DNA of 36,140 nt, from the NCBI GenBank assembly GCA_023248265.1, contig JAHFEZ010000006.1, positions 1-36,140 of the forward strand, given 5' to 3'. This document shows positions 16,035 to 22,909 of this stretch, one piece after another (the stretch's first letter is position 1; each line of letters starts with the position of its first letter). Under the pieces are notes generated by a model. That model did no database searches. It was not told the DNA's origin and was given only the letters and a program-made list of their open reading frames with translations. The DNA comes from Deltaproteobacteria bacterium. GTDB taxonomy: Bacteria > Bdellovibrionota > JACOXK01 > 2-02-FULL-40-11. The translations under genes were made by a program, and so were the position numbers.

Positions 16035-17741
16035 ATGGGAAGAATTCGAGTATTCTTTCTCTGTAGTACTCTAGTCATTTTCACCTTCGGGAGTATGCTT
16101 CATGCCAAAAATTCTCAACCACCCTCTCAGCCATTGGGGGCTTATGTTCCAGGGGAAATTCTTGTCAAAGTAAAAGAATCGGCACTTTCCTTTCCTCTGT
16201 TTCAAGAGCAACTGCATCAATTGACGGGAGCCAAAGTGATTCAAAATTTTGAATCTGTCCCTGGGCTTCAGCATCTTTATGTTGGAAAAAGGGATCTCCA
16301 AGAAATGGTGTCGTATTATGAGGCTCAACCCTGGGTGGAGTATGCAGAGCCCAATTTTATTTATACGATTGATCAACCTAAGTTTTCAGAAGAAGCGGGC
16401 CAACTTCCCACTGATCCTCTCTTTTCTCAACTGTGGGGACTTCACAATACAGGACAAAAAGATTCTAAAGGAAATGATGGTTTTCAAGATGCAGATATTG
16501 ATGCTCCTGAAGCCTGGGAGACCACCCAAGGAGATAAGAACGTCCTTGTTGCTGTCATTGATACAGGAATTGACTATACCCATGAGGATTTAGCCGCCAA
16601 TATATGGACCAATCCAGGGGAGATTGCGGACAACAAAATTGATGATGATGGGAATGGTTTCATTGATGACATTCATGGATGGGATTTTTCCAATTCGGAC
16701 AATGATCCCATGGATGATCACAGTCATGGAACGCACGTATCTGGAACGATTGGAGCTATCGGCAATAATGGGAAAGGTGTGATTGGGGTTTCTCCCAATG
16801 TGCGTCTTATGGCCGTCAAATTTTTAGGTGCAGGGGGATCAGGTACTTTGGATGCTGCAGTTTTGGCCATTGGGTATGCAGTCAAAATGAAGGCGCGAAT
16901 TTTAAATAACAGCTGGGGAGGGGGAGGGTATTCTCAGGCTCTTGCCGATGTGATTGAAACAGCCAATAAGAATAATGTCCTATTTGTGGCAGCGGCTGGA
17001 AACGATAGTACAAATAACGATGTTAGCAAACACTATCCTTCAAGCTATGAACATCCCAATGTGGTTGCTGTGGCAGCCACCACCAATCAAGATGCTCTGG
17101 CTAAATTTTCAAACTATGGATTTAAGTCGGTGCATGTGTCTGCTCCAGGGGAAAACATTCTAAGCAGTGTGCCCAACAACGACTATAAAGTGTTTAGTGG
17201 AACTTCCATGGCCACCCCTCATGTGGTTGGAGTTGCAGCTTTATTGCTAGCGGGTGACCCAACCCTTACGCCTACGGCCATTAAAGAAAGGCTCATGAAA
17301 ACTTCGGATGAGATTTTATCTATCCGACGAAGAGTAGCTTCTTCAGGAAGAGTAAATGCCTTCAATGCTGTTCACAATAAAATTCCTCCGAAGAAAAGTC
17401 CTAAAGATCCTGGCAGTTGGATAGAGGGGGCCTATCCACTTTCAACCCCTCATAATTACCCCAACAATGCCAAGGAAACATGGACGGTTCACCAAGAAGG
17501 GGCTACACACCTAAAAATTCATTTTGCTAAATTTGATACAGAAGAAGGCTATGACCAAGTGAAAATTAAGGATAAAACGGGTGCCGTTATTGATCTCTTA
17601 GAAGGGGCTGCAGGAGAAACATGGACATTTATCGTGCTTGGGGATACAGCTACGATTTCTTTTGAATCCGACGATAATGTTGCTAAGTATGGTTTTGACA
17701 TTGATAAATACGCCTATAGCTTAGCCCCACCCGCTCCGTAA
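16035..17741 (+). CDS. Secreted subtilisin-like serine protease (S8) with CUB-like C-terminal domain
   Basis: 568 residues. A signal peptide (~1-24) is followed by a prodomain (~35-113; PGEILVKVKES and VEYAEPNFIY), as in fervidolysin-type subtilases. The S8 catalytic domain has Asp176 (VIDTG), His231 (HSHGTHVSG), the oxyanion Asn near 291 (NNSWGG) and Ser391 (SGTSMATPH). A loop at 203-213 (DDDGNGFIDD) looks like a calcium site. The C-terminal ~110 residues resemble a CUB-like domain (YPLSTPHNYPNN, then FDTEEGYDQVKIKD, then SFESDDN). The enzyme should be exported and self-activated by prodomain removal. AGGAGG lies 6 nt before the ATG. It appears to be a single-gene unit. Confidence 0.95.
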   Translation: MGRIRVFFLCSTLVIFTFGSMLHAKNSQPPSQPLGAYVPGEILVKVKESALSFPLFQEQLHQLTGAKVIQNFESVPGLQHLYVGKRDLQEMVSYYEAQPWVEYAEPNFIYTIDQPKFSEEAGQLPTDPLFSQLWGLHNTGQKDSKGNDGFQDADIDAPEAWETTQGDKNVLVAVIDTGIDYTHEDLAANIWTNPGEIADNKIDDDGNGFIDDIHGWDFSNSDNDPMDDHSHGTHVSGTIGAIGNNGKGVIGVSPNVRLMAVKFLGAGGSGTLDAAVLAIGYAVKMKARILNNSWGGGGYSQALADVIETANKNNVLFVAAAGNDSTNNDVSKHYPSSYEHPNVVAVAATTNQDALAKFSNYGFKSVHVSAPGENILSSVPNNDYKVFSGTSMATPHVVGVAALLLAGDPTLTPTAIKERLMKTSDEILSIRRRVASSGRVNAFNAVHNKIPPKKSPKDPGSWIEGAYPLSTPHNYPNNAKETWTVHQEGATHLKIHFAKFDTEEGYDQVKIKDKTGAVIDLLEGAAGETWTFIVLGDTATISFESDDNVAKYGFDIDKYAYSLAPPAP

Positions 17742-17762
17742 ATGTATTTTTGCATCAGGGAC

Positions 17763-17790
17763 TTGTATTCTTATTCCTCAGGGGTATAAT
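17763..17790 (+). promoter_or_regulatory. Orphan sigma70-type promoter
   Basis: TTGTAT (17763-17768) and a perfect TATAAT (17785-17790) are spaced by 16 nt. No ORF with a ribosome site follows in the next 250 nt on this strand, so transcription from about 17797 would make a non-coding RNA. See the following feature. Confidence 0.5.
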
Positions 17791-17796
17791 TTAATT

Positions 17797-18012
17797 AGGA
17801 CGATGGTAACGGGCTTTTTTCCAGATAGCTTAGCCTGACCCAGCAAATCTTTCTGAGGTCGAGAAAAGGCTAAATATGAGAAAAAAGTCGTCGTTATCTG
17901 AAAGAGCTGATATCTACTTCATCTTGGGAGAGAAACAAACGATGAAGGGCAAAAAAATAATAAAAGTGAAAATACGGTTGTGAAAAACCGCAGAAAGTTT
18001 ATCGGCTTTTTT
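17797..18012 (+). ncRNA. Candidate structured non-coding RNA of unknown class
   Basis: This covers most of the only gene-free stretch over 300 nt (17742-18047). Downstream of a good promoter lies a nested hairpin. CAGATA (17822-17827) pairs with TATCTG (17895-17900). TTAGCCT (17830-17836) pairs with AGGCTAA (17867-17873). GACCCAG (17837-17843) pairs with CTGaGGTC (17853-17860), leaving a 9-nt loop. A further small hairpin, CGGTT/AACCG, lies at 17975-17990. The element GGCTTTTTTCC occurs twice (17812-17822 and 18004-18014), flanking the structure. The long interrupted rod is reminiscent of 6S RNA, but I cannot confirm any family. The features that would identify RNase P, tmRNA or SRP RNA are not apparent. 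Confidence 0.35.
17984..18012. terminator. Weak bidirectional terminator-like hairpin
   Basis: AACCG and CGGcTT can pair around a 12-nt loop. A run of six T follows on the plus strand (18007-18012), and a run of five A (17983-17987) gives a T-run on the minus strand. It could end both the candidate RNA on the plus strand and mltD on the minus strand. The stem is short and has a bulge. Confidence 0.3.
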
Positions 18013-18047
18013 CCCCGCTGCCACCGCCCGTCTTTTTGAACATCCTG

Positions 18048-19160
18048 CTAGCCTTCCTCGGAAACTTCATGTGCTTTGACGGGAATAATGAGTTGTTGGC
18101 CGGGGCGCAAATACGTGCCAGATTTAAGATGATTCATTTCTAAGATGGGCTGAATGCCTATTTTATAAAAGTGAGCAATTTTATAGAGCGTATCTCCAGG
18201 ACGAATTTTATGGGTATGAAAAAGCATCTTTCCTTTAGGCTTAAGCTCAGCATATTTTTCTTCAAAGATTTCTTTTTTTCCAGTAGGAATTCTTAGCATG
18301 TATTCTGTAACATCCGGAGGCGTACACCATCGTAAGAGCTCTGGATTTAGGGCATGTACCTCTTCGTAAGGGGCATCTATGATTTCAGCAACGGTTCTTA
18401 GATCTGTGGGTTCTGTAACGGTGACCGTATCAAATTCAAAGGGCTCTTCATATTCTACATCAGAAAATCCATATTTTTCAGGATTTTTGGCAATCAAAGC
18501 TGCAGCAATGAGTTTGGGAATATATTGTCTGGTTTCAGGCTTCAAATATCGAAAGCGTGCCATTTGCCAAAAGTCTTCTGTATTGTGTCTCAGAATGGCA
18601 TGTTTAATTTTATTTTCTCCAGCGTTATATCCAGCAGCGGCTAAAAGCCACGAATCAAACATATCATAGAGTTCTTTTAAGTATTGAGAAGCTGCTTTGG
18701 TAGATTTGATGGGATCTCGTCTTTCATCCATCCACCAATTAATGTTCAGTCCATAGCGTTTTCCTGTGCCTTGGATAAATTGCCAAGGGCCTGCAGCTTT
18801 GGCTCTGGAATAAGCACGGGTATTAAACCCACTTTCAATCATGGCCATATACACAAGATCTGTGGGTAAATTATTTTCTTTTAAAATTCCTTGCATCACT
18901 GGAATATAGCGTTGAGAGCGTGCCAACCAGCGAACAAAATGAGGACGGTGAGCTGTTTGAAAATAATGAATGAAGTTTTCCACCTGTTTATTGATAACAA
19001 TGGGGATATTAAATTCTGAAGCTTGGCCAGAAAGATAAGACTCTAAAGCTTGTTCTTCTTCAGGAGTGAGCTCTTTTTCTTTGTAATTTCCGGTACTTGC
19101 ACAGCCTATCCATGTCCCAAAAAATAAAAAAAGAGCCATTAATAAATAACGGTTCTTCAT
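18048..19160 (-). CDS. mltD: MltD-like membrane-bound lytic murein transglycosylase
   Basis: 370 residues. A lipoprotein signal peptide ends in WIGC, so Cys20 would be lipidated. The SLT catalytic domain (~75-240) has the catalytic Glu109 in AMIESGFN, then AAGPWQFIQGTGKRYGL and the AAAGYNAGENKI motif. A LysM domain (~315-363; HKIRPGDTLYKIAHFYKIG) binds peptidoglycan. MltD cleaves the glycan backbone to 1,6-anhydromuropeptides at the outer-membrane side of the wall. Only one LysM is present, fewer than in some relatives. The promoter lies 9 nt from the ATG with no Shine-Dalgarno, suggesting a leaderless mRNA. Confidence 0.92.
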   Translation of the reverse strand: MKNRYLLMALFLFFGTWIGCASTGNYKEKELTPEEEQALESYLSGQASEFNIPIVINKQVENFIHYFQTAHRPHFVRWLARSQRYIPVMQGILKENNLPTDLVYMAMIESGFNTRAYSRAKAAGPWQFIQGTGKRYGLNINWWMDERRDPIKSTKAASQYLKELYDMFDSWLLAAAGYNAGENKIKHAILRHNTEDFWQMARFRYLKPETRQYIPKLIAAALIAKNPEKYGFSDVEYEEPFEFDTVTVTEPTDLRTVAEIIDAPYEEVHALNPELLRWCTPPDVTEYMLRIPTGKKEIFEEKYAELKPKGKMLFHTHKIRPGDTLYKIAHFYKIGIQPILEMNHLKSGTYLRPGQQLIIPVKAHEVSEEG

Positions 19161-19169
19161 GTATTTTAT

Positions 19170-19198
19170 AGAATACCGGTTTATAAGGGTTCTGTCAA
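19170..19198 (-). promoter_or_regulatory. Consensus promoter immediately upstream of mltD
   Basis: On the minus strand, a perfect TTGACA (19193-19198) is spaced 17 nt from TATTCT (19170-19175). Only 9 nt separate the -10 from the ATG at 19160, placing the predicted start about 3 nt before the start codon. No Shine-Dalgarno is present in these bases. Confidence 0.65.
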
Positions 19199-19205
19199 TT
19201 TAAGC

Positions 19206-19233
19206 TTGATCTTGCGGAATTCTGTGTTAGGAT
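19206..19233 (+). promoter_or_regulatory. Possible promoter for the Fis-like gene
   Basis: TTGATC (19206-19211) and TAGGAT (19228-19233) are spaced 16 nt apart, about 38 nt upstream of the ATG at 19271. The match to consensus is moderate. It is divergent from the mltD promoter, with the two -35 elements 7 nt apart. Confidence 0.4.
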
Positions 19234-19270
19234 GCCTCTCACTTTTACCTTTAAGAAGGAGGTTACACGT

Positions 19271-19600
19271 ATGGTTGATCAGGTCGTCAATGAGAGAACA
19301 GAGTCAGCAAAAGTTACACCACAGCCTGCTTTGAATAAAAATGTATTTAAAGATTTTCCATTGGAAGATTTGGTTCATTCAAAACTAGAGTCCTTTATTG
19401 ATCAGATTCAAGGATATGATGTGAATGATCTTTATCCGATTATTTTAGAACGTGTCGAGCGACCTTTGATTCAATTGATTTTGAAGAAGACACGTGGCAA
19501 CCAAGTGCGCGCAGCTCAAATGTTGGGGATCAATCGAAACACCCTTCGCAAAAAAATAAATCATCTAAAAATTAAAATTAGAAAACCGTACGTAGAGTAG
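19271..19600 (+). CDS. Fis-type helix-turn-helix DNA-binding protein
   Basis: 109 residues from the ATG at 19271, chosen because AAGAAGGAGG ends 8 nt upstream; the longer frame to 19232 lies across this ribosome site. The C-terminal ~45 residues form a Fis-family HTH as in Fis and NtrC-type regulators (GNQVRAAQMLGINRNTLRKKI). The N-terminal part is acidic and mostly helical, compatible with a Fis dimer core (LILERVERPLIQLIL). Fis-like proteins bend DNA and act as nucleoid or promoter factors. Length is close to enterobacterial Fis (98). Exact orthology is not certain. Confidence 0.85.
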   Translation: MVDQVVNERTESAKVTPQPALNKNVFKDFPLEDLVHSKLESFIDQIQGYDVNDLYPIILERVERPLIQLILKKTRGNQVRAAQMLGINRNTLRKKINHLKIKIRKPYVE

Positions 19601-19609
19601 CGGACTCTA
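19593..19609. terminator. Hairpin overlapping two convergent stop codons
   Basis: TAGAGT (19593-19598) and ACTCTA (19604-19609) form a 6-bp stem with a 5-nt loop, followed on the plus strand by a T-rich tract (acttcttttaaattttt). The stem includes the stop codons of both the Fis-like gene (19598-19600) and the small minus-strand gene (19607-19609). It probably ends the Fis-like transcript; on the minus side the T-tract is more distant. Confidence 0.45.
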
Positions 19610-19795
19610 AACTTCTTTTAAATTTTTATTTACAATATCTCTTAAGTAAGTAGCCATTGCTTTTCGTAAGATAGGCTCCGTGACGCGTTTAGGTTGGATG
19701 CCTATTCTTTTAAGAATGTCTGCGAGTTCTTTTTTGATGAGTTTAGGGGGTAATCCGCTCAACCGCACGACTTTTTTAAAGAGAGCATTGCCCAT
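19607..19795 (-). CDS. Small protein of unknown function downstream of pabB
   Basis: 62 residues, basic and predicted helical (MGNALFKKVVRLSGLPP, then a segment rich in K, L and I). AAGGAG lies 7 nt upstream of the ATG, a strong ribosome site that argues for a real gene. It starts 21 nt after the pabB stop and is probably co-transcribed with it. No signal peptide, membrane helix or metal motif is seen. I do not recognise the family. The KKELADILKRIGIQP stretch could be a small DNA- or RNA-binding helix pair, but this is speculation. Confidence 0.6.
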   Translation of the reverse strand: MGNALFKKVVRLSGLPPKLIKKELADILKRIGIQPKRVTEPILRKAMATYLRDIVNKNLKEV

Positions 19796-19816
19796 GAAAG
19801 TTCTCCTTATGCGTAA

Positions 19817-21190
19817 CTACTGTGAAACTGCGGATGTGAGTGCACGCCCCTTATGAAGTGTTTCTTCATATTCTTCTTTGGGGTCTGAGTCCCACACGAT
19901 ACCTCCACCTACAGGGAAAAAAATGTTCCCATTTTGGTGCATAATCGTACGAATAGCAATATTCAGATCCATTTGTCCACGAGAATCGATATATCCTAGA
20001 GCTCCTGTATAAATTCCTCGGTTGTGGTGTTCAAGTTCGTCAATGATTTGCATGGCTCGAAGCTTGGGGGCACCTGTAATAGAACCTCCCGGAAAGCAAG
20101 CATGCAAGATATCTGTCAGCTTTTTTGTTTTCAGGTGACCTTGAATAACAGAAACCAAGTGATGCACCGTAGCATAGGATCTCAGTTCATAAAGAGTGGG
20201 AACACATATGGAGCCAAGCTGGCAAATTTTTCCAAGGTCATTTCGTTCTAAATCTACAATCATCATAAGCTCTGCTCTATTTTTTTCGCTTTCTAGTAAA
20301 AAGCGTTTTAAACTTTCATCTTCCGAGGGAGTTTGCCCCCTTCGGACGGTACCTTTAATGGGTTCTGTTTGAATAAGCCCTTGAGAATTTGTTTGTAAAA
20401 AACGTTCAGGGGAAGAACACAAAATTTGTCCTTCCCCAAAATTTAAATAAGCCGAAAATGGCGCAGGATTTAAAGTTCTTAGGTTTTTGTAGAGAGTGTA
20501 GGGAGGGGTGTTTGAAGAAGTTTGAAAACAGTGCGACAAATTGACCTGATAAATTTCTCCATATTTAATGTACTCTTTAGCCTTTTGGAGCATTCTTTCA
20601 TATTCATCATAAGAAAGATTTGAGGATATTGTCCCCTCCTTCAGAAGATATTCTCCAGAATGGCTCGCTTCACTGCGCTTTATTTCTGTCGAATATTTTC
20701 TGAAGGAGGGGAGACTATTTTCACGATTTTCTTCTGTTGAGGATACTGTTTCCTTCAAATAGATAAAGTTTTCATTGCTGTGAGAAGTTAACTCCAGTGT
20801 AATTAAAAAAGTTCTATTTTGTAAATGATCAACAACAAAAAAGGTGTCATAGAATCCGAAGAGAATATCAGGTATATGGAAAGGCTCTTTTCTAGAAGGT
20901 CCTAAGTGGGTTTCCCACTGTCGGATGGCTTCGTAACTGATAAATCCAACAGCACCCCCTAAAAAAGGAATATGAGTGAGGGCCGACGAAAACTGAATTT
21001 TTATTTTGGAGAGAGCGTGGAGCTCTTCTTCAATTTTTTCAAGAGACTGCACAACTTTGTAAGGAAAAGCACCCAAAAAAGAATATCGTCCTTCGGAAGA
21101 ACTATCCAAAAAAAAGCTGTGGGGTTGGTTTGAAAAAGGCTCAAATAACTCCGCAGCCGTTTTCTCAGTCTTAATTTCTAGCCACTTCAT
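19817..21190 (-). CDS. pabB: Aminodeoxychorismate synthase component I
   Basis: 457 residues, full length for the chorismate-binding family. The N-terminal domain (~1-140) has SSSEGRYSFLGAFPY. The chorismate-utilising domain (~195-455) has GEIYQVNLSH, PAPFSAYL and SSPERF, then GGSITGAPKLRAM and GGGIVWDSDP. The sequence PIKGT with Lys279 marks PabB; TrpE has Ala at that place. The enzyme converts chorismate to 4-amino-4-deoxychorismate for folate synthesis, with ammonia from a PabA subunit not seen here. The promoter ends 10 nt before the ATG and there is no Shine-Dalgarno, suggesting a leaderless mRNA. A small gene follows in the same direction. Confidence 0.9.
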   Translation of the reverse strand: MKWLEIKTEKTAAELFEPFSNQPHSFFLDSSSEGRYSFLGAFPYKVVQSLEKIEEELHALSKIKIQFSSALTHIPFLGGAVGFISYEAIRQWETHLGPSRKEPFHIPDILFGFYDTFFVVDHLQNRTFLITLELTSHSNENFIYLKETVSSTEENRENSLPSFRKYSTEIKRSEASHSGEYLLKEGTISSNLSYDEYERMLQKAKEYIKYGEIYQVNLSHCFQTSSNTPPYTLYKNLRTLNPAPFSAYLNFGEGQILCSSPERFLQTNSQGLIQTEPIKGTVRRGQTPSEDESLKRFLLESEKNRAELMMIVDLERNDLGKICQLGSICVPTLYELRSYATVHHLVSVIQGHLKTKKLTDILHACFPGGSITGAPKLRAMQIIDELEHHNRGIYTGALGYIDSRGQMDLNIAIRTIMHQNGNIFFPVGGGIVWDSDPKEEYEETLHKGRALTSAVSQ

Positions 21191-21200
21191 AAGAAAAATA

Positions 21201-21229
21201 ATTCTATACTAGGAGTAGAGAGAACACAA
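21201..21229 (-). promoter_or_regulatory. Promoter close to the pabB start
   Basis: On the minus strand, TTGTGT (21224-21229) is spaced 17 nt from TAGAAT (21201-21206). Ten nt separate the -10 from the ATG at 21190, so transcription should begin about 3-4 nt before it. The same geometry is seen at mltD and htpX. Confidence 0.5.
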
Positions 21230-21239
21230 TTATGGCAAT

Positions 21240-21488
21240 CTAGCTGGTAAATAACTTGTCGATCAAATTTTCTGCTCGTTTCCCTTTTTCAGTGGGTTCA
21301 TAGTGCTCATCAAAGCCATGTAGGGAAAGCCAATCTAAGCATAGTTCACGAAGCTCCTCCGCTTCCTCATTTGTGAGCGTCCGCTGTTGATGCTTTGCTT
21401 GATTAATTGTGTCTTTCAAAGCAGGCGTTAACTCTGAATCAAGGATGTCGAGGAGAAAATCTAAATCTGAATTAGAAAGATGTATCAT
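21240..21488 (-). CDS. Small acidic protein of unknown function
   Basis: 82 residues, acidic and helical, no signal peptide or membrane segment. AGGA lies 7 nt before the ATG. The sequence MIHLSNSDLDFLLDILDSEL followed by a Glu-rich stretch (NEEAEELREL) does not match a family I know. It lies between pabB (50 nt downstream) and a divergent secreted protein gene. A weak TTGAAA-17-TAGGAT promoter overlaps its ribosome site. Confidence 0.55.
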   Translation of the reverse strand: MIHLSNSDLDFLLDILDSELTPALKDTINQAKHQQRTLTNEEAEELRELCLDWLSLHGFDEHYEPTEKGKRAENLIDKLFTS

Positions 21489-21535
21489 AACATAATCCTA
21501 TGTGGGATTGCCTTTTGTTTCAATCAGGTTTTCAG

Positions 21536-21563
21536 TTGCATTATCAGATAAGGGGTGTATAAG
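21536..21563 (+). promoter_or_regulatory. Likely promoter for the secreted protein gene at 21604
   Basis: TTGCAT (21536-21541) and TATAAG (21558-21563) are spaced 16 nt apart. The predicted start near 21570 lies downstream of the longest possible start codon (21502), which supports initiation at 21604, where a signal peptide begins. Confidence 0.45.
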
Positions 21564-21603
21564 AAAACACTTTCAGTTGCCCTCCCTAAAGATCGTTACA
21601 GAT

Positions 21604-22908
21604 ATGCAGAAAAGTCGTCATTGTTTTAACAGTGTGTTCTTAATTTTGATTCTCATACTTTCGGGCTATGCCAAAGCGAATAACCCAGCTGAACAGGATC
21701 GAGCCTGCGAACGTTTATTGAGTCCGATTTTGGATCAACTTAATATTTATCAACGTGCTTTTGATGGTATTGAGATCAAAGATTCTAAAGATATTGTATT
21801 AGACGGCAACCAAAATTATTTGGCACGTCGAAGTATCCTTTCATTCGATTTCTTTCCTGTCGAACAATTTTCAGTATCACCTGACGGGAACCTCTTAGCT
21901 CTTTCATGGGAAAATAGGCTGGGATTCCTGGATGAAAACAGGAGAAATCAGATTGTTTTAATTGATGTCAGCGGTTCTGAGGCAAAGCTTGTGGGAGTTC
22001 TCAATAGTAATGATCCCAATTTTCAGACGCCTGATTCCATAGTTTTTTTAACTCAAAACGTCATTCGTGTGGGGCGGTTTAAGGAGAAAGTAGAAGAAGA
22101 TGCTAATAATGGATTGGGGTATCAAGTTAATTATGAATTTTATGATTTTTCTTCCCATAACATTGTTTCTTTTAATTCTTTGGTAGAACCGCTGATTCAA
22201 GGCTCTATCGTTCATGTCAGGGCGTTTAGTGATCAAGTTTATTTGGTGGCTTACACGGATAAAACACAAGGGGCTGATTTACGACTCCGCTATCGCTTTG
22301 TATTTATAGAGCCATCCTCTGAGTCTATTGAAAAGTGGAGAGTCATGCTACCTCAAATGCCACAGAGATTAACTCCTGAGGGGTTACAAAATATTATTCA
22401 TAATCCGGTAGATGAAAGAGATGTTTTTGCGGGACCAGAGAAAGTTGCCATTCATAGCTCCTTTTTAGAAGAAGGAGAGTGGCAAGGATATGTTATTAAA
22501 GTAACGCAAAGTAAGGTGGGCTTAACAAAGATTAAAGATCAAGAATATAACGATGGAACAACAAAGGTCGTTCGAGTCCATGGGAATCCACAGGCGCAGG
22601 CCATTATTGACCACCTTGGACAATTGCGTATTAAAACGAAAAGTGGCGTTAAAGTTTGGCAAGACGAAGCCTTAGAGCATGTATATTCAAGTCCTACACA
22701 AGTAGAAAATGGTTTTGTTGCAGTGCAAGGAAATCACCCAAACTATGCTCATCTTTTACTTCTTCCCAGAGGGAAAGTGGTTATTCTAACTGATGAACGT
22801 TTACTTCTATCCGTAATTCGTCCAGACCGTCTGTATGGTTTATCCATGCGCTCGGGGCCGTCCGGGACAGAAGAATTATACTTTGTCCGCATCCCTTTAT
22901 CTCAATAA
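21604..22908 (+). CDS. Secreted protein of unknown function, propeller-like
   Basis: 434 residues from the ATG at 21604. A signal peptide (MQKSRHCFNSVFLILILILSG) is followed by a mature chain of repeated beta-rich segments, such as QFSVSPDGNLLALSWENRLGF and DSIVFLTQNVIRVG. The SPDGN motif is typical of WD40/TolB-type propeller blades, but I cannot delimit blades. No catalytic motif is seen. No good Shine-Dalgarno precedes the start. It ends 1 nt from the stop of the convergent HEMLH protein gene. I do not recognise the family. Confidence 0.65.
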   Translation: MQKSRHCFNSVFLILILILSGYAKANNPAEQDRACERLLSPILDQLNIYQRAFDGIEIKDSKDIVLDGNQNYLARRSILSFDFFPVEQFSVSPDGNLLALSWENRLGFLDENRRNQIVLIDVSGSEAKLVGVLNSNDPNFQTPDSIVFLTQNVIRVGRFKEKVEEDANNGLGYQVNYEFYDFSSHNIVSFNSLVEPLIQGSIVHVRAFSDQVYLVAYTDKTQGADLRLRYRFVFIEPSSESIEKWRVMLPQMPQRLTPEGLQNIIHNPVDERDVFAGPEKVAIHSSFLEEGEWQGYVIKVTQSKVGLTKIKDQEYNDGTTKVVRVHGNPQAQAIIDHLGQLRIKTKSGVKVWQDEALEHVYSSPTQVENGFVAVQGNHPNYAHLLLLPRGKVVILTDERLLLSVIRPDRLYGLSMRSGPSGTEELYFVRIPLSQ

Positions 22909-22909
22909 T

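Noticed and set aside
17797-18012. RNase P RNA, tmRNA or SRP RNA in the gene-free stretch
   Set aside because: The conserved sequence blocks of these RNAs could not be found; only a generic nested hairpin is visible.
19817-21190. Anthranilate synthase TrpE
   Set aside because: The PIKGT motif has Lys at the position that distinguishes PabB from TrpE, and no other trp gene is adjacent.
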